A stretch of 64,000 bases of DNA from an uncultured bacterium (GTDB lineage Bacteria; Bacteroidota; Ignavibacteria; UBA10030; BY39), in NCBI GenBank assembly GCA_937967455.1, contig CALCJK010000003.1:1-64000 (forward strand). The letters run 5' to 3'. The position numbers were made by a program, and so were the translations under genes. The notes under the pieces are model-generated. The model searched no databases. It was not told the DNA's origin and saw only the letters and a list, made by a program, of their open reading frames with translations. Below are positions 25,463 to 36,700 of the stretch, piece after piece. The stretch's first letter is position 1; each line of letters opens with the position of its first letter.

Positions 25463-28400
25463 TCAAAAAGATTCTTAAAATATTAGCATATATATTAGTA
25501 ATATTTTGTTTGGTTGTAATAGGTATTTTTGGTTTTACTCAATCAAAATTTTTTAAGGAACGCTTGAGGGTTATAATCATTTCCGAGCTTTCACAATCCT
25601 TAAAATCAGAATTTTATCTGGGGGAAATTAAAGGAAATTTTATTACAGGTTTTTCTATTGATTCACTTTCGATATATAACGAAAAAGAAAAATTTTTATC
25701 CATTAAAGGTATAAAACTTTCTCATGATCCACTAACAATAGCCGGCAAAAAGATAACATTAAAGAAAATATCGATCGATAATATTGATTTAAATATAGTT
25801 CGGGGAACAGACTCTATCTGGAATTTTAAAAATATATTGCAACCCAGTTCTAAAGAATCGAAACCATTAAACTGGACAATTGACATTCGAGATTTGAAAA
25901 TAAATTCTGGACGGTTTTCTGTTTACGATTCATTAAAGAACTTATATATTCATCCACACGATTCCAACTCAAGATATTTTGATTATAAACATTTTTATAT
26001 TCAGAATTTCAAATTAGCCCTCTCAGCTCAAATAAAAGATAAAGATTATAAGCTAAAAGTTAAGGAAATTCAATTTTCCATACCATCGATAAATTTTAAT
26101 TTAAATACGCTTTCTACTGATATAATATTAAATAAAAAGAACATAGAAGTTAGTAACCTTTTAATAGAAACTGATAACACATCTCTAAGAGCTGAGGCTT
26201 CATTGAAAGAATTAAATCTTTTTGAGAAACTTGATCTCAAGGAATTTGAAGAAAAACCAGTTAAATTGAAATTGTTATCAAACAGATTTGATCTAAATGA
26301 GTTTAAGAAGTTTTTGCCTGCTGTTTATTTTTTAAATGGGTTGGTCTATGCAGATATTGAAGCAGAAGGGAATTTTGGCAATGTAAAAGTAAATCATATC
26401 AATCTGAAAACAAATAACTCTTATTTACAATTAAGTGGCAATATTCTGAATTTACACCATCCTCAAAATCTTTTTCTGGATGTGAAAATCTTTAATTCAC
26501 AGGTTACGCCAAGCGATGTTAGTAAATTGTTACCTGTTTTCAAGATACCTAAATTTCAAGCAGTAAAAACTGTTTTTTTGAACGCAACATACAACGGAAC
26601 TCCTTTAGATTTCTCATCAAAAATTGATATATATTCAAGTGATTTGGGTAATGCGACCGCCTTTTTGAAACTTAATCTCCAGGACACTATTATGCGATAT
26701 AGAGCAGAATTCAATACGAAACATCTGGATTTAGATTCCTTTACACAGAACAAAATTTTCAAAACAAAGCTAAATTGTTCAGGTTTTATTGAAGGTGAGG
26801 GAATAAAACTTAATAATTTGAATTCTAAATTCTCACTTAAGATTGATACATCTGTTGTAAACGACATAAATTACGAAACTGTAAATGTCGATATCGGATT
26901 AAGAAATCAAGTGATGGATGCGAACATTTCAATTAGTTCAGATGCAGGATTTGCAACAATTAAATCCAAATTCAATTTCATGAATTCTGAAAACCCAATA
27001 TATGAATTCAACACAGGTTTCTCGAAATTTAACATTGGAAAAATTATCAATGATGCTCATTGGTTAAGTGATATGAATATTAATATTAATGCATTAATAT
27101 CAGGAGCCGATTTAGATAAGATGAATGGATCGGCAGAACTTCGTATTTTACATTCGGTAATTGCAAATAAAATATTAGATGAGGAGACAATTAATTTAAG
27201 ATTGGATCAGACCAGACCAGTTGACAGAGAACTATCTATTCGTTCCAAAAACTTTGATCTTGCTATAAATGGTAATTTTAGTTTAATTTCAACATTTAAA
27301 ATATTTGAAAATATATTTAGTAACGTATCAACAGAAATAAATAAGAAGTTGGGAAAAACTGATTTAGTATATCTAGGAACTGATAAAACTGAGATAAAAG
27401 AAAAGTATGAAGATTTTGAGTTTTCCTATCATTTTAAGATTACAGATATAAATTTATTTACCAAGCTATTTTTAAATATTCCTTTCAATTTTAATGGTGA
27501 TATATCTGGAGAATTTAAATATGAACAGAATCAATTAATTGGGAAATCATATTTTCAGATTATCGACTATTTTGTAGGAACAGAGTCAAAGGGTATCCTT
27601 ATAAGTAATGCGAATCTAAACATAATAATAGGTTCAATAAGCAACCAGAATGTATTAGAAAATTCTAAAATTCAAATAAAATTTTCAGCTGAACAGATTA
27701 ATTTTGGTAAAATAAAATTATATGATGCCAGTTTAGATTTTAATTACATAAATTCAGTGGGATTTTTTGCTCTTAAAAACAGGTTTGAATGGGGTATGTT
27801 ATTTGATATAAAGATGACATTGTACAACAGAAAAGATTATTTTCAATTCGATATGACTCAGTGTAATTTAATCTTAAAAGATTATCATGTTCGTGCAGAT
27901 ACCGTTACAACCTTAGCATTGGATAAAAATGGTTTTAAAATAGATAATTTGCGTTTTATAAGTTCATTGGGAGAAAAATTGTATTTTAATGGATCATTGG
28001 ATGATAAAAACAATTTAAGTATTAATACACAAATAGATAGGTTATTAATTGAAAACATAAAATTATTCAAAGCAAATAATTCAACAGTGAGTAAAATAAG
28101 GGGTAATACATTTTTAAGACTTAATATAAACGGTACGCTGGAACAGCCATTATTTACCTGTCAGTTTACTCTTGATTCAATAATGTATAAAAATAGTAAT
28201 TTTGGTAAAATAAGTGGTTTGCTTACATATAAAGAAAAACAATTAAGTCTTTCTATCTCGGCTGTCAACCCTGTAAAAGATAATGAGAAAATGTTATCTG
28301 TTTTTGGCTTTTTGCCAGTTGACCTATCTTTAACTCCAGTTGAAAACAGATTTCCAGAAGAAGATGTTTCAATAATAATGAAAACAGATGGATTCCCGTT

Positions 28401-29952
28401 AGAAATTTTCAATCCATTAATACCTTTTATTGATGACTTATCTGGAATATTGGTTTGTGATTTAAATATTGGTGGAACTACCATGAATCCGATTTATTTT
28501 GGTAAAATTAATTTTGATGATGTTAGATTTCAACTATTATCAAATTATATATATTATAATTTAAATGGTTCTCTTTTAGCGGATAAAGATAGAATTTATT
28601 TTTCTGATTTTTATGTTAAGAATGAGAAATCGGATTTTAGTGCTGGAATTGTAAATATATCTGGATACTTTACCATTCGAGAATATAAATTTGAAAAGTT
28701 CGATTTAAATGCTAAGGGCCAATTGTTGTTATTGAAGGAAGGTGTACGAAAGAAGATGCAGAATGTATACGGTAAATTAATTGCAACCACGGAAGAAGAA
28801 GGAATTAGTTTTAAAGGATCTATACAAAGTTCAAATATTGCTGGGACAATTGTTATTAAAGAAGCTAACTTGGTTTTTCCCCCAGCTCAAACACAGACCT
28901 ATGTTGAAGGAGATAATTTAATCAAATATGTTGCAATAAATGATACAATGATTGTTTCAGCTCAAAAAGATATTAAAACAGAGTTTTATTATCCTGATGC
29001 AATTAGTGGAAATAAATATTGGGTAGAAGAAACTCCAACCAGTAACAGATTTTTGGATGGTTTAACTTATGATTTGGTTTTGTATACCAAAGGGACAACC
29101 AATATAAGGATGATTTTTAATCCAGCCACGAATGAGGAGTTATATGCAGAATTAGATGGCAGAGTTAACTTACAAAGGTTCTCGAATAAGAATTATTTTA
29201 TAGGTGAGATTTTAATTTCGGAGAGGTCTTATTATAATTTCTTCAAACGCTTTGAGGCTTCTGGAAAATTAAAATTTATTGGTGATCCCAATAATCCAGA
29301 ATTAGAAATAAACGCTACATATACAGGGATACGACAGATAGCTGGAGCTTTGCAAGATACTGCTTTAATTGAACAAAAAGTAGTTATTGGACTTGATATT
29401 ACAGGTACCCGTTTAGAACCGAAATTAAAAATGTCGATAAAAATTGATGACAAAGATTATAATGATGTAATACAAAATGGTGATCTACAGAGTGATGCTA
29501 TCTCATTTTTGTTTACTAATAAGTTTAGAGATGACTTATCTACAAGGGAAAAATCTGATATCATATCAGGTATAGGTACAACTGCAGGTAAATCTCTAAT
29601 AGCTGGAGCAACATCTACAATGTTGTCGGGAATTCTAACAGATTTTTTGAGGAAAGAATTTGGCTTTATACGTTCTGCAGAAGTAACATATGCTGGAGGT
29701 AGTTTGCAGGAGTCAGCTGATCTTAGACTTAGTGGACAGATATTTAATGCTTACTGGCGTTTTGGAGGAAGAATTTTTGATGACATAAATAATGCAAATG
29801 TTAGCTTTATACTCAATTTTGGTGATATTTTTGAATCACAGAAGGTAAAAAATTTTTACCTTGAACTTGAAAGAAGAGTAGATGGTAGGGAATATGGTCT
29901 GGACAGGAAATTAACTAATAGTGCAAAAATTTATTACAAATGGTCGTTTTAA
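25459..29952 (+). CDS. TamB-like AsmA-superfamily envelope protein
   Basis: A 1497-residue inner-membrane-anchored periplasmic protein. One N-terminal helix (residues ~8-27) precedes a long run of beta-rich repeats. The C-terminal ~350 residues form the TamB/DUF490 domain, with GEILISERSYYNFFKRF, then the region around SDAISFLFTNKF, and an aromatic end KWSF. Such proteins bridge the envelope as hydrophobic grooves that move phospholipids or help outer-membrane protein assembly. It sits between LPS heptose genes and rnr. No tamA-like partner is adjacent. The length is within the usual range (1100-1600). Confidence 0.85.
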   Translation: MIKKILKILAYILVIFCLVVIGIFGFTQSKFFKERLRVIIISELSQSLKSEFYLGEIKGNFITGFSIDSLSIYNEKEKFLSIKGIKLSHDPLTIAGKKITLKKISIDNIDLNIVRGTDSIWNFKNILQPSSKESKPLNWTIDIRDLKINSGRFSVYDSLKNLYIHPHDSNSRYFDYKHFYIQNFKLALSAQIKDKDYKLKVKEIQFSIPSINFNLNTLSTDIILNKKNIEVSNLLIETDNTSLRAEASLKELNLFEKLDLKEFEEKPVKLKLLSNRFDLNEFKKFLPAVYFLNGLVYADIEAEGNFGNVKVNHINLKTNNSYLQLSGNILNLHHPQNLFLDVKIFNSQVTPSDVSKLLPVFKIPKFQAVKTVFLNATYNGTPLDFSSKIDIYSSDLGNATAFLKLNLQDTIMRYRAEFNTKHLDLDSFTQNKIFKTKLNCSGFIEGEGIKLNNLNSKFSLKIDTSVVNDINYETVNVDIGLRNQVMDANISISSDAGFATIKSKFNFMNSENPIYEFNTGFSKFNIGKIINDAHWLSDMNININALISGADLDKMNGSAELRILHSVIANKILDEETINLRLDQTRPVDRELSIRSKNFDLAINGNFSLISTFKIFENIFSNVSTEINKKLGKTDLVYLGTDKTEIKEKYEDFEFSYHFKITDINLFTKLFLNIPFNFNGDISGEFKYEQNQLIGKSYFQIIDYFVGTESKGILISNANLNIIIGSISNQNVLENSKIQIKFSAEQINFGKIKLYDASLDFNYINSVGFFALKNRFEWGMLFDIKMTLYNRKDYFQFDMTQCNLILKDYHVRADTVTTLALDKNGFKIDNLRFISSLGEKLYFNGSLDDKNNLSINTQIDRLLIENIKLFKANNSTVSKIRGNTFLRLNINGTLEQPLFTCQFTLDSIMYKNSNFGKISGLLTYKEKQLSLSISAVNPVKDNEKMLSVFGFLPVDLSLTPVENRFPEEDVSIIMKTDGFPLEIFNPLIPFIDDLSGILVCDLNIGGTTMNPIYFGKINFDDVRFQLLSNYIYYNLNGSLLADKDRIYFSDFYVKNEKSDFSAGIVNISGYFTIREYKFEKFDLNAKGQLLLLKEGVRKKMQNVYGKLIATTEEEGISFKGSIQSSNIAGTIVIKEANLVFPPAQTQTYVEGDNLIKYVAINDTMIVSAQKDIKTEFYYPDAISGNKYWVEETPTSNRFLDGLTYDLVLYTKGTTNIRMIFNPATNEELYAELDGRVNLQRFSNKNYFIGEILISERSYYNFFKRFEASGKLKFIGDPNNPELEINATYTGIRQIAGALQDTALIEQKVVIGLDITGTRLEPKLKMSIKIDDKDYNDVIQNGDLQSDAISFLFTNKFRDDLSTREKSDIISGIGTTAGKSLIAGATSTMLSGILTDFLRKEFGFIRSAEVTYAGGSLQESADLRLSGQIFNAYWRFGGRIFDDINNANVSFILNFGDIFESQKVKNFYLELERRVDGREYGLDRKLTNSAKIYYKWSF

Positions 29953-29955
29953 AAT

Positions 29956-32076
29956 ATGGCAAACACTTTAATCGAAAACAAACTTCTTGAATTTTTTATT
30001 AAAAACCCTAACTCCGCTTTCAGATTAAATCAAATTGCAAGAAGGATATCGACTAAAGAAGAAGTTGATATTGCTTTGTTGAGAAGCACTTTACAAGGAC
30101 TGGTGAAACAAAAAAAAATTAAACAGGTGTCCAGAAAAAAATATGGTTATGCAACACCTCCCAAAAGTTCTCGTCTTAAAGGTGTTTTTACAAGGTTGAA
30201 ATCTGGAGCTGGTATTGTGAAATTGCTTCCACCTAACGAAGGTACAGTTTTTATCCCCTCAATGTTCACCAATACTGCTTTAGATGAGGATCTGGTTCTT
30301 GTTGCTCTCTTTCCAGTTAACAAAGATAATGATGTTGATGTTGAACTTACTGGAGAAGTAACGGAAATCCTTAAAAGAGGTAAAAAGGTTTATACTGGAA
30401 TATTTCAAAAGAGTAAAAACTTTTTCTTCATTATTCCGGATACATTGAATATTGGTATGGATATCTTTATCCCACATGGTAAAACTAATGGTGCGAGACC
30501 AGATGAAAAAGTTGCATTTGTTATTGAAGAGTGGAAAAATATAAATATTCACCCTGAAGGAAAAGTAATAAACAGAATTGGGAAATCTGGTGAAATAAAT
30601 AGTGAATTGCTTTCTTTAATTTATTCTTATGGGTTAATTTCTGAATTTCCCAGAAAAGTGATGGATGAAGCTAATAAATTCTCGGATCAGATTGAAAAAA
30701 GCGAAATTGAAAATAGAATTGATCTTCGAGAAATTGTATGCTTTACAATCGATCCTGAAGATGCAAAGGATTTTGATGATGCAGTATCAATTGAACAAAT
30801 TGATGGAAATACATATGAATTAGGGATCCATATTGCCGATGTAAGCCATTATGTGAAAGAATCCTCCGAATTAGATAAAGAAGCATATAAACGTGGTACA
30901 AGTGTTTATTTTGCTGATAGTGTTATACCTATGCTTCCAGAAAAATTATCCAATAACATTTGTAGCTTAATACCAAATCGGGATAGGCTTGCATATTCGG
31001 TAATTATAGAAATAACAAAAGATGCAGTTGTAAAAAAATACAGAATCTTTAAAAGTATTATCAAAAGTAAAATGAGATTTACTTATGAAGAAGTGCAGGA
31101 TATTATAGATTCAAAACAGGGCCCTTTTGTAGAAAAACTGCTTTCTATGCACGAGTTAAGTAAAAAATTGTATATCAAAAGAAGGAAAATGGGAAGTATA
31201 GATTTTGAAACATCTGAAATAAAGTTTAAATTCGACAAGGATAAAAAACCAGTTGAAATTTATAAAAAGGAAAGAAAAGATTCAAACAGAATGATTGAAG
31301 AATTTATGTTATTAGCAAACAAAGTTATTGCAGAACATATTGCTAAAAGTAAAAAACCTTTTATATATAGGGTCCACGATAAACCTGAACCTACAAAAAT
31401 AAAAGAAGTTGCAGAATTTGTTTCTCAATTTGGTTATGATTTAAAAATTGATAGAGTTATTAATTCAAAAAGTATCCAAAAATTACTCGATCAGGTAAAA
31501 GGTAAAGAGGAAGAAGCTGTGATTAATGACATAACAATTAGAGCAATGGCAAAGGCAATTTATTCTAATGAGAATATTGGACATTTTGGATTAGGTTTTA
31601 AGTATTATACACATTTTACATCTCCAATAAGAAGATATCCTGATCTTGTAGTTCATCGTCTTTTGAATGAATATTCACAGGGAGTATCCAGCAAGAGAAT
31701 TCAGCAACTGAATGATCTTTTACCTGATATTTGTGAGCAATCAACTATTCGCGAGAGAATTGCTATGGATGCTGAGAGAGATTCGGTAAAAGTATTGCAA
31801 ATTGAGTATATGAAACGTCATATAGGAGATGTCTATAAAGCTGTAATTTCAGGAATTTTGAATTTTGGAATTTTCGTTGAAATAATTGATTTGCTGGTTG
31901 AAGGGTTAGTTAGAATAAGAGATTTAAAGGATGATTATTATGTTTATGATGAAAAAAATTATTGTTTCATAGGAAGGAAAACTAAAAAAAGATATAGATT
32001 AGGTGACAGGGTAAAAGTACAGGTTGTCAGAGTGGATTTAAAGGATAAGGAAATAGATTTTAAAATAATTGACTAA
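29956..32076 (+). CDS. rnr: Ribonuclease R
   Basis: A 706-residue processive 3'-5' exoribonuclease of the RNB family. A winged-helix-like region occupies residues 1-70, cold-shock domains follow to ~240, and the RNB core starts near 265 with the metal-binding TIDPEDAKDFDDAVSI motif. HFTSPIRRYPDLVVHRLL lies near residue 552, and a C-terminal S1 domain spans ~620-706. It starts 3 bases after the TamB-like gene. RNase II was rejected because of the N-terminal helix-turn-helix and the length. Confidence 0.93.
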   Translation: MANTLIENKLLEFFIKNPNSAFRLNQIARRISTKEEVDIALLRSTLQGLVKQKKIKQVSRKKYGYATPPKSSRLKGVFTRLKSGAGIVKLLPPNEGTVFIPSMFTNTALDEDLVLVALFPVNKDNDVDVELTGEVTEILKRGKKVYTGIFQKSKNFFFIIPDTLNIGMDIFIPHGKTNGARPDEKVAFVIEEWKNINIHPEGKVINRIGKSGEINSELLSLIYSYGLISEFPRKVMDEANKFSDQIEKSEIENRIDLREIVCFTIDPEDAKDFDDAVSIEQIDGNTYELGIHIADVSHYVKESSELDKEAYKRGTSVYFADSVIPMLPEKLSNNICSLIPNRDRLAYSVIIEITKDAVVKKYRIFKSIIKSKMRFTYEEVQDIIDSKQGPFVEKLLSMHELSKKLYIKRRKMGSIDFETSEIKFKFDKDKKPVEIYKKERKDSNRMIEEFMLLANKVIAEHIAKSKKPFIYRVHDKPEPTKIKEVAEFVSQFGYDLKIDRVINSKSIQKLLDQVKGKEEEAVINDITIRAMAKAIYSNENIGHFGLGFKYYTHFTSPIRRYPDLVVHRLLNEYSQGVSSKRIQQLNDLLPDICEQSTIRERIAMDAERDSVKVLQIEYMKRHIGDVYKAVISGILNFGIFVEIIDLLVEGLVRIRDLKDDYYVYDEKNYCFIGRKTKKRYRLGDRVKVQVVRVDLKDKEIDFKIID

Positions 32077-32078
32077 CA

Positions 32079-32351
32079 ATGGAAGTTGGTGCCAATATAA
32101 TAGTAAAAGGTTTAGTACAGGGTGTTGGATTTAGATATTTTGTTTATAATCGTGCAATGAAATTAAATTTAAGAGGTTATGTAAAGAATCTTCTCAATGG
32201 AGATGTAGAAATAGATGTTGAAGGTGATCGTTCGGCAATTGAGACATTAATAGATGAGGTTAAAGTTGGACCGCGGCTGGCAATTGTTAAAGATCTTATT
32301 ATTAAATGGAAAAATGTGGAACAATTTTATAAAGGATTTAAAATATTATGA
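32079..32351 (+). CDS. acyP: Acylphosphatase
   Basis: A 90-residue enzyme that hydrolyses acyl phosphates. The motif KGLVQGVGFRYFVYNRA carries the phosphate-binding arginine (residue ~22), and VKNLLNGDVEI supplies the catalytic asparagine (~40). It is of normal length. It starts 2 bases after the rnr stop and overlaps ispF by 4 bases. Confidence 0.92.
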   Translation: MEVGANIIVKGLVQGVGFRYFVYNRAMKLNLRGYVKNLLNGDVEIDVEGDRSAIETLIDEVKVGPRLAIVKDLIIKWKNVEQFYKGFKIL

Positions 32352-32833
32352 ATCTTAGAGTTGGATTTGGTTATGATGTACATCAATTTAAAAATGGTAG
32401 AAGGTTAATTCTTGGAGGAGTTGATATACCATTTGATAAAGGATTAGATGGCCATTCTGATGCTGATGTGGTTTGTCATTCAATTGCCGATGCTATGTTA
32501 GGTGCAGCTGCACTTGGTGATATAGGTGTACATTTTCCGGATACAGATCCAGTATATAAAAATATATCAAGTTTAATTTTATTAAAAGAAACCAATAGTA
32601 TTTTAAATAAAAACGGATTTGTAGTTAACAATGTGGATGTTACTATTTTGGCTGAAAGACCAAAAATTTCAAATTATTATAGCGAAATGGTCAGTAAAAT
32701 TTCTGAATCTTTGATGATTGAAAAGAAATTTATTTCCATTAAAGCCACAACTTCAGAAAGAATGGGATTTGTTGGAAGAATGGAAGGTATAGCTTCTTAT
32801 GCAGTTGTAACAATCAAAGAATTAGAAAAATAG
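32348..32833 (+). CDS. ispF: 2-C-methyl-D-erythritol 2,4-cyclodiphosphate synthase
   Basis: A 161-residue MEP-pathway enzyme that cyclises CDP-methylerythritol 2-phosphate. Metal ligands sit in GFGYDVHQF (Asp and His near residues 9 and 11) and in GHSDADVVCHSIADAMLGAAALGDIGxHFPD. The substrate-binding KATTSERMGFVGR segment is near residue 136. It overlaps acylphosphatase by 4 bases. Another MEP gene, ispE, is at 51213-52058 on the other strand. Confidence 0.96.
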   Translation: MNLRVGFGYDVHQFKNGRRLILGGVDIPFDKGLDGHSDADVVCHSIADAMLGAAALGDIGVHFPDTDPVYKNISSLILLKETNSILNKNGFVVNNVDVTILAERPKISNYYSEMVSKISESLMIEKKFISIKATTSERMGFVGRMEGIASYAVVTIKELEK

Positions 32834-32841
32834 GTTTTTCA

Positions 32842-33459
32842 ATGGAACTGGAAACAATAGTTGAATTTCTATCAACAGTAAATCCTTTTTTGATATATAT
32901 TACGGTTTTCTTTATTGCATATATTGAAAATATTTTTCCACCTTCACCAAGTGATCTAGTTATTGCGTTTGCTGGTTCACTGGCTGCTGTCGCAAAAACT
33001 ACATTTCTGGGTACATTGATCTTTGCGACTCTTGGTAGTGCTTCAGGATTTATCACAATGTTTTGGATTGGTAAGTGGTTCGGATTACGGATTTTTGAAA
33101 GCGGTAAAATCAAATTTATTCCTATTGAACAAATCCACAAAGTTGAGAGGTGGTTTAATAAATATGGTTATATAATTATTGTAATAAACAGATTTCTCGC
33201 TGGTACACGGGCTGTGGTGGCTTTCTTTGCAGGGATGTCCAATATGAAGGTAAAAAAAACTTTCTCACTTTCATTTGTAAGTGCTTTGATGTGGAATCTA
33301 ATTCTTGTCTATGGTGGCTATACATTAGGAAAAAATTGGAAAAAGATTTCAGAATACTTGGAAACTTACTGGATAATAGTTACAACTATAATAGTAGTTG
33401 TTTTAGTGTTTTGGTTTTTAGTTTATCTTATGGCTAAAAAGAAAAAAGATAATGTCTGA
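32842..33459 (+). CDS. DedA family membrane protein
   Basis: A 205-residue membrane protein of the DedA/VTT (SNARE-associated) superfamily. The motif YIENIFPPSPSDLVIAFAG near residue 26 and the later NRFLAGTRAVVAFFAGMSNM with its conserved arginines near 115 are diagnostic. Members flip lipids such as undecaprenyl phosphate or phosphatidylethanolamine across the inner membrane. It overlaps the following PAP2 phosphatase by 8 bases, a pairing consistent with polyprenyl phosphate recycling (inference). Confidence 0.9.
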   Translation: MELETIVEFLSTVNPFLIYITVFFIAYIENIFPPSPSDLVIAFAGSLAAVAKTTFLGTLIFATLGSASGFITMFWIGKWFGLRIFESGKIKFIPIEQIHKVERWFNKYGYIIIVINRFLAGTRAVVAFFAGMSNMKVKKTFSLSFVSALMWNLILVYGGYTLGKNWKKISEYLETYWIIVTTIIVVVLVFWFLVYLMAKKKKDNV

Positions 33460-34033
33460 ATTTTTTATTCAAATCGATAAAGTTCTGTTTATATTCTTCA
33501 ACTCGTCAATCGCAAATCCTATATTTGATTATATAATGCCAATTATAACAGATTGGGATAAATTTTTAGTATCAAGGATAATTCTGGGGATCATTTTTAT
33601 TTACTTACTTTTTTTCCAGGGCACCAAAGGTAGAAAATTGGTATTATTGCTATTTTTAACAATTTTGATAGCTGATCAATTGAGTAGTTCGGTTATAAAA
33701 CAACTTGTTGCTCGTCCAAGACCCTGTCACCTAAATAACGGCAGATATATAGTAGAGAACCTTCGCCTTTTAGTATCTTGTGGATCTGGTTTTTCCTTTC
33801 CTTCATCTCATGCGGTGAATCATTTTGCAGTAGCAGTGATTTTATCTTATAATTATCGTAATTTTAAAATATTTTTCTATTTATTCGCTACAATCATTGC
33901 ATTTACCAGAGTATACAACGGCGTTCACTATCCATTTGATGTTGTATTTGGTGCGATAATTGGATGCTTAATAGCAGTTGTTCTCTATAATGTTTCCATT
34001 TTCATAAATAGAAAATTCTTCAACAAATCATAA
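33452..34033 (+). CDS. PAP2-family membrane phosphatase
   Basis: A 193-residue integral membrane phosphatase. The three catalytic motifs are visible: KQLVARPRPC near residue 84, SFPSSHAVNHFA near 114, and RVYNGVHYPFDVVFGA near 153. It likely removes phosphate from lipid or polyprenyl pyrophosphates (BacA/YbjG-like or LpxE-like); sequence alone does not decide. Genes on both sides act on envelope lipids: DedA before, lnt 2 bases after. Confidence 0.9.
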   Translation: MSEFFIQIDKVLFIFFNSSIANPIFDYIMPIITDWDKFLVSRIILGIIFIYLLFFQGTKGRKLVLLLFLTILIADQLSSSVIKQLVARPRPCHLNNGRYIVENLRLLVSCGSGFSFPSSHAVNHFAVAVILSYNYRNFKIFFYLFATIIAFTRVYNGVHYPFDVVFGAIIGCLIAVVLYNVSIFINRKFFNKS

Positions 34034-34034
34034 A

Positions 34035-35681
34035 ATGTTATTTAATAAATTTAACATTAAAAAATTTTTTCTTTTGACCTTATCAGGGATTTTGTTTGGG
34101 TTTTCATTTCCACCTTTTGAAACTGGAATATTTTCATTATTTGCATTTGTTCCACTCTTTTTTGTGCTATCTGATGTAAATGGGAGAAATTTTTTAAATG
34201 CGTATTATACATTTTTTGTTTTTAATCTGATCTCAATTTCGTGGGTGGGTGGTTTCAATCATGCCAAAGATACATATCTTATGCTGGCAGGTAGTGCTTT
34301 ACTCATCATACACCCATTTATATTATCAATTCCAATTGCTGTGTTCAACTTTATTCACAGGAATCTTAATTTTAAAACTGCTATTTATTCTTTCCCATTT
34401 TTATGGGTGTCATTCGAATATTTGCATTCGATAACTGAGTTTGCCTTCCCTTGGTTAACACTGGGTAATACACTAACTTATGATTTACCTTTGATTCAAA
34501 TGTCTGAATTTGTAGGTGTTTATGGATTGTCGTTATGGATTGTGTTAATGAATGTTTTGATTTTTATATTAATAGTCAAATATATTTTAAAGGAATTTTC
34601 TTTCAGAGATCTAAATAATTTAGCACTTATTGGGTTAATTCTATTTTTTTATTTTCTCCCTAAATTATACGGTAATTATATATTGACTCAACAGAATTTA
34701 GGATATGCTGGAAAGTTAGTCAGAATTGGAATTATACAACCTAATATTGATCCATGGGAAAAATGGAATACAATTCAGGAAGTAAAACAGATAGAAATTC
34801 AACTGAATATGTCGAATGAAATTGCGGATAGCTCCGATTTGATTATTTGGCCGGAGACAGGAATACCTTTTTATATATTTTTACCACAATATGAAGTATA
34901 TCTGAATGAGTTAAGAGATTCAGTAAATCGGAAGAGATTTTCTTTATTAACTGGATTTCCAGATATACAATTTTTTAATCGAATAGATGAGAAAGTACCA
35001 AAGACTGCTAAGAAATCAAAAATTAATGGAAATATATACACTACATACAATAGTTCATTTTTAATTACACCTAACTCGAAAGAAATACAAAAGTATTCGA
35101 AAATTCGTTTGGTGCCTTTTTCAGAAAGAGTCCCATATGCTGAAATTTTGAATTTTTTAAATTTTCCCGAATGGGACGTTGGTATTAGTGGGTGGGAAAT
35201 AGGTAAAGATACAACAGTATTTATTTTGCCTTTAAAAAATTCCGACACGGTAAAGTTCTCAAATTTAATTTGTTATGAATCAATTTATCCTACTTTTGTT
35301 AAAGATTTTGTAAGAAAGGGAGCAGAATTTTTAACGATTATTACAAATGATAGTTGGTGGGGCGATACTTTTGGACCATATCAACATGATAGATATGCTA
35401 TTCTCCGAGCAATTGAAAATAGACGATGGATTGCAAGATGTGCAAATGGCGGTATATCATGCTTTATCGATCCTTATGGTAAGGTTTATAATCCTACTTC
35501 AATGTTTGAACAAGCTTCAATTCATATGGGTATTTATACAAATGGGAAGTTGACTTTTTATACAGAAAAAGGGGATTTGATTCCGGAATTTTCGCTTTTA
35601 ATTATAATGTTTGTAATTTCTGCAATTTTAAGTAAAAAAGTTTATCTTCATATAAGGAGAAAAAATGAACAAATACATTGA
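34035..35681 (+). CDS. lnt: Apolipoprotein N-acyltransferase
   Basis: A 548-residue inner-membrane enzyme adding the third acyl chain to lipoproteins. About seven N-terminal helices precede the nitrilase-type domain from residue ~230. The catalytic triad is seen as Glu in WPETGIPF, Lys in [14 protein letters not shown] and Cys in [10 protein letters not shown]. An insertion of roughly 20 polar residues lies between the Glu and Lys motifs. It overlaps the threonine aldolase gene by 17 bases. The window contains several lipoproteins that would be its substrates. Confidence 0.93.
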   Translation: MLFNKFNIKKFFLLTLSGILFGFSFPPFETGIFSLFAFVPLFFVLSDVNGRNFLNAYYTFFVFNLISISWVGGFNHAKDTYLMLAGSALLIIHPFILSIPIAVFNFIHRNLNFKTAIYSFPFLWVSFEYLHSITEFAFPWLTLGNTLTYDLPLIQMSEFVGVYGLSLWIVLMNVLIFILIVKYILKEFSFRDLNNLALIGLILFFYFLPKLYGNYILTQQNLGYAGKLVRIGIIQPNIDPWEKWNTIQEVKQIEIQLNMSNEIADSSDLIIWPETGIPFYIFLPQYEVYLNELRDSVNRKRFSLLTGFPDIQFFNRIDEKVPKTAKKSKINGNIYTTYNSSFLITPNSKEIQKYSKIRLVPFSERVPYAEILNFLNFPEWDVGISGWEIGKDTTVFILPLKNSDTVKFSNLICYESIYPTFVKDFVRKGAEFLTIITNDSWWGDTFGPYQHDRYAILRAIENRRWIARCANGGISCFIDPYGKVYNPTSMFEQASIHMGIYTNGKLTFYTEKGDLIPEFSLLIIMFVISAILSKKVYLHIRRKNEQIH

Positions 35682-36696
35682 CCTCAGAAGCGATACAGTT
35701 ACAAAACCTACACCAGAAATGCGACAAATGATGATTGAAGCACAAGTGGGTGATGACGTGTACGGGGAGGATCCAACAGTTAATCTATTACAGAATAGAG
35801 TTGCTCAAATGTTTGGTAAGGAAGCAGCACTATTTGTACCAAGTGGTGTAATGGGAAATCAGATATGTATTAAAACCCATACCAATCCTGGTGACGAAAT
35901 TATTACAGATGTTGATGCACATATTTTTGTTTATGAAAATGCAGCCCCAGCTGTATTGTCAGGTGTAAGTGTTAAAACATTAAATAATCAGAATGGTGTT
36001 ATAACTTCCGAGCAAATTAGAGATGCTATACGACCTAAAGCATATTATCTTCCAATCACTCGATTAATCTGTCTTGAAAATACTCATGGTAGATCAGGTG
36101 GAACAATTTTTCCAATTGAGGAGATCAGAAATATTCATAATTTAGCAAAGGAGACAGGTATTAAAATGCACTTAGATGGTGCTCGTTTATGGAATGCCTC
36201 AGTTGCATCGGGAATATCTTTTAAAGAATATGCAAAATATTTTGATTCAATACTTGTATGTTTGTCTAAAGGATTAGGTGCACCAATTGGCTCATTGATA
36301 TTAGGTGATTTTGAATTCATTGAAAGAGCAAGAGTGTATAGGAAAATGTTTGGTGGTGGGATGCGTCAGGTTGGAATCTTAGCTGCAGCAGGAATTTATG
36401 CAATAGAAAATAATATTCAGCGATTAAAAGAAGATCATCTCAAAGCAAAACTAATTGCTGAAAATTTACAGGATTTAAAAACATTTGATATAAATCTTAA
36501 AAATGTTCAAACAAATATGGTGATCTTCAAAATTGTTAAAAATATTTCACAGAAGGAAGTATTGGAAAAGCTTAAGGATAATGGTATACTGCTGACACCA
36601 GAATATCATAACTCAATTAGAGCAGTTACACATCTTGATGTAACATTTGAGGATATTGAGAATACAATCAGAATTTTTAAGAAAATTTTTAATTAG
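35665..36696 (+). CDS. ltaE: Low-specificity L-threonine aldolase
   Basis: A 343-residue PLP enzyme that splits L-threonine and L-allo-threonine to glycine and acetaldehyde. The N-terminal [15 protein letters not shown] is diagnostic. The PLP lysine lies in [14 protein letters not shown] near residue 200, and [10 protein letters not shown] near 168 holds the cofactor aspartate. ATG 35665 has AGGAG about 7 bases upstream, inside the end of lnt. Confidence 0.95.
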   Translation: MNKYIDLRSDTVTKPTPEMRQMMIEAQVGDDVYGEDPTVNLLQNRVAQMFGKEAALFVPSGVMGNQICIKTHTNPGDEIITDVDAHIFVYENAAPAVLSGVSVKTLNNQNGVITSEQIRDAIRPKAYYLPITRLICLENTHGRSGGTIFPIEEIRNIHNLAKETGIKMHLDGARLWNASVASGISFKEYAKYFDSILVCLSKGLGAPIGSLILGDFEFIERARVYRKMFGGGMRQVGILAAAGIYAIENNIQRLKEDHLKAKLIAENLQDLKTFDINLKNVQTNMVIFKIVKNISQKEVLEKLKDNGILLTPEYHNSIRAVTHLDVTFEDIENTIRIFKKIFN

Positions 36697-36700
36697 AGTT

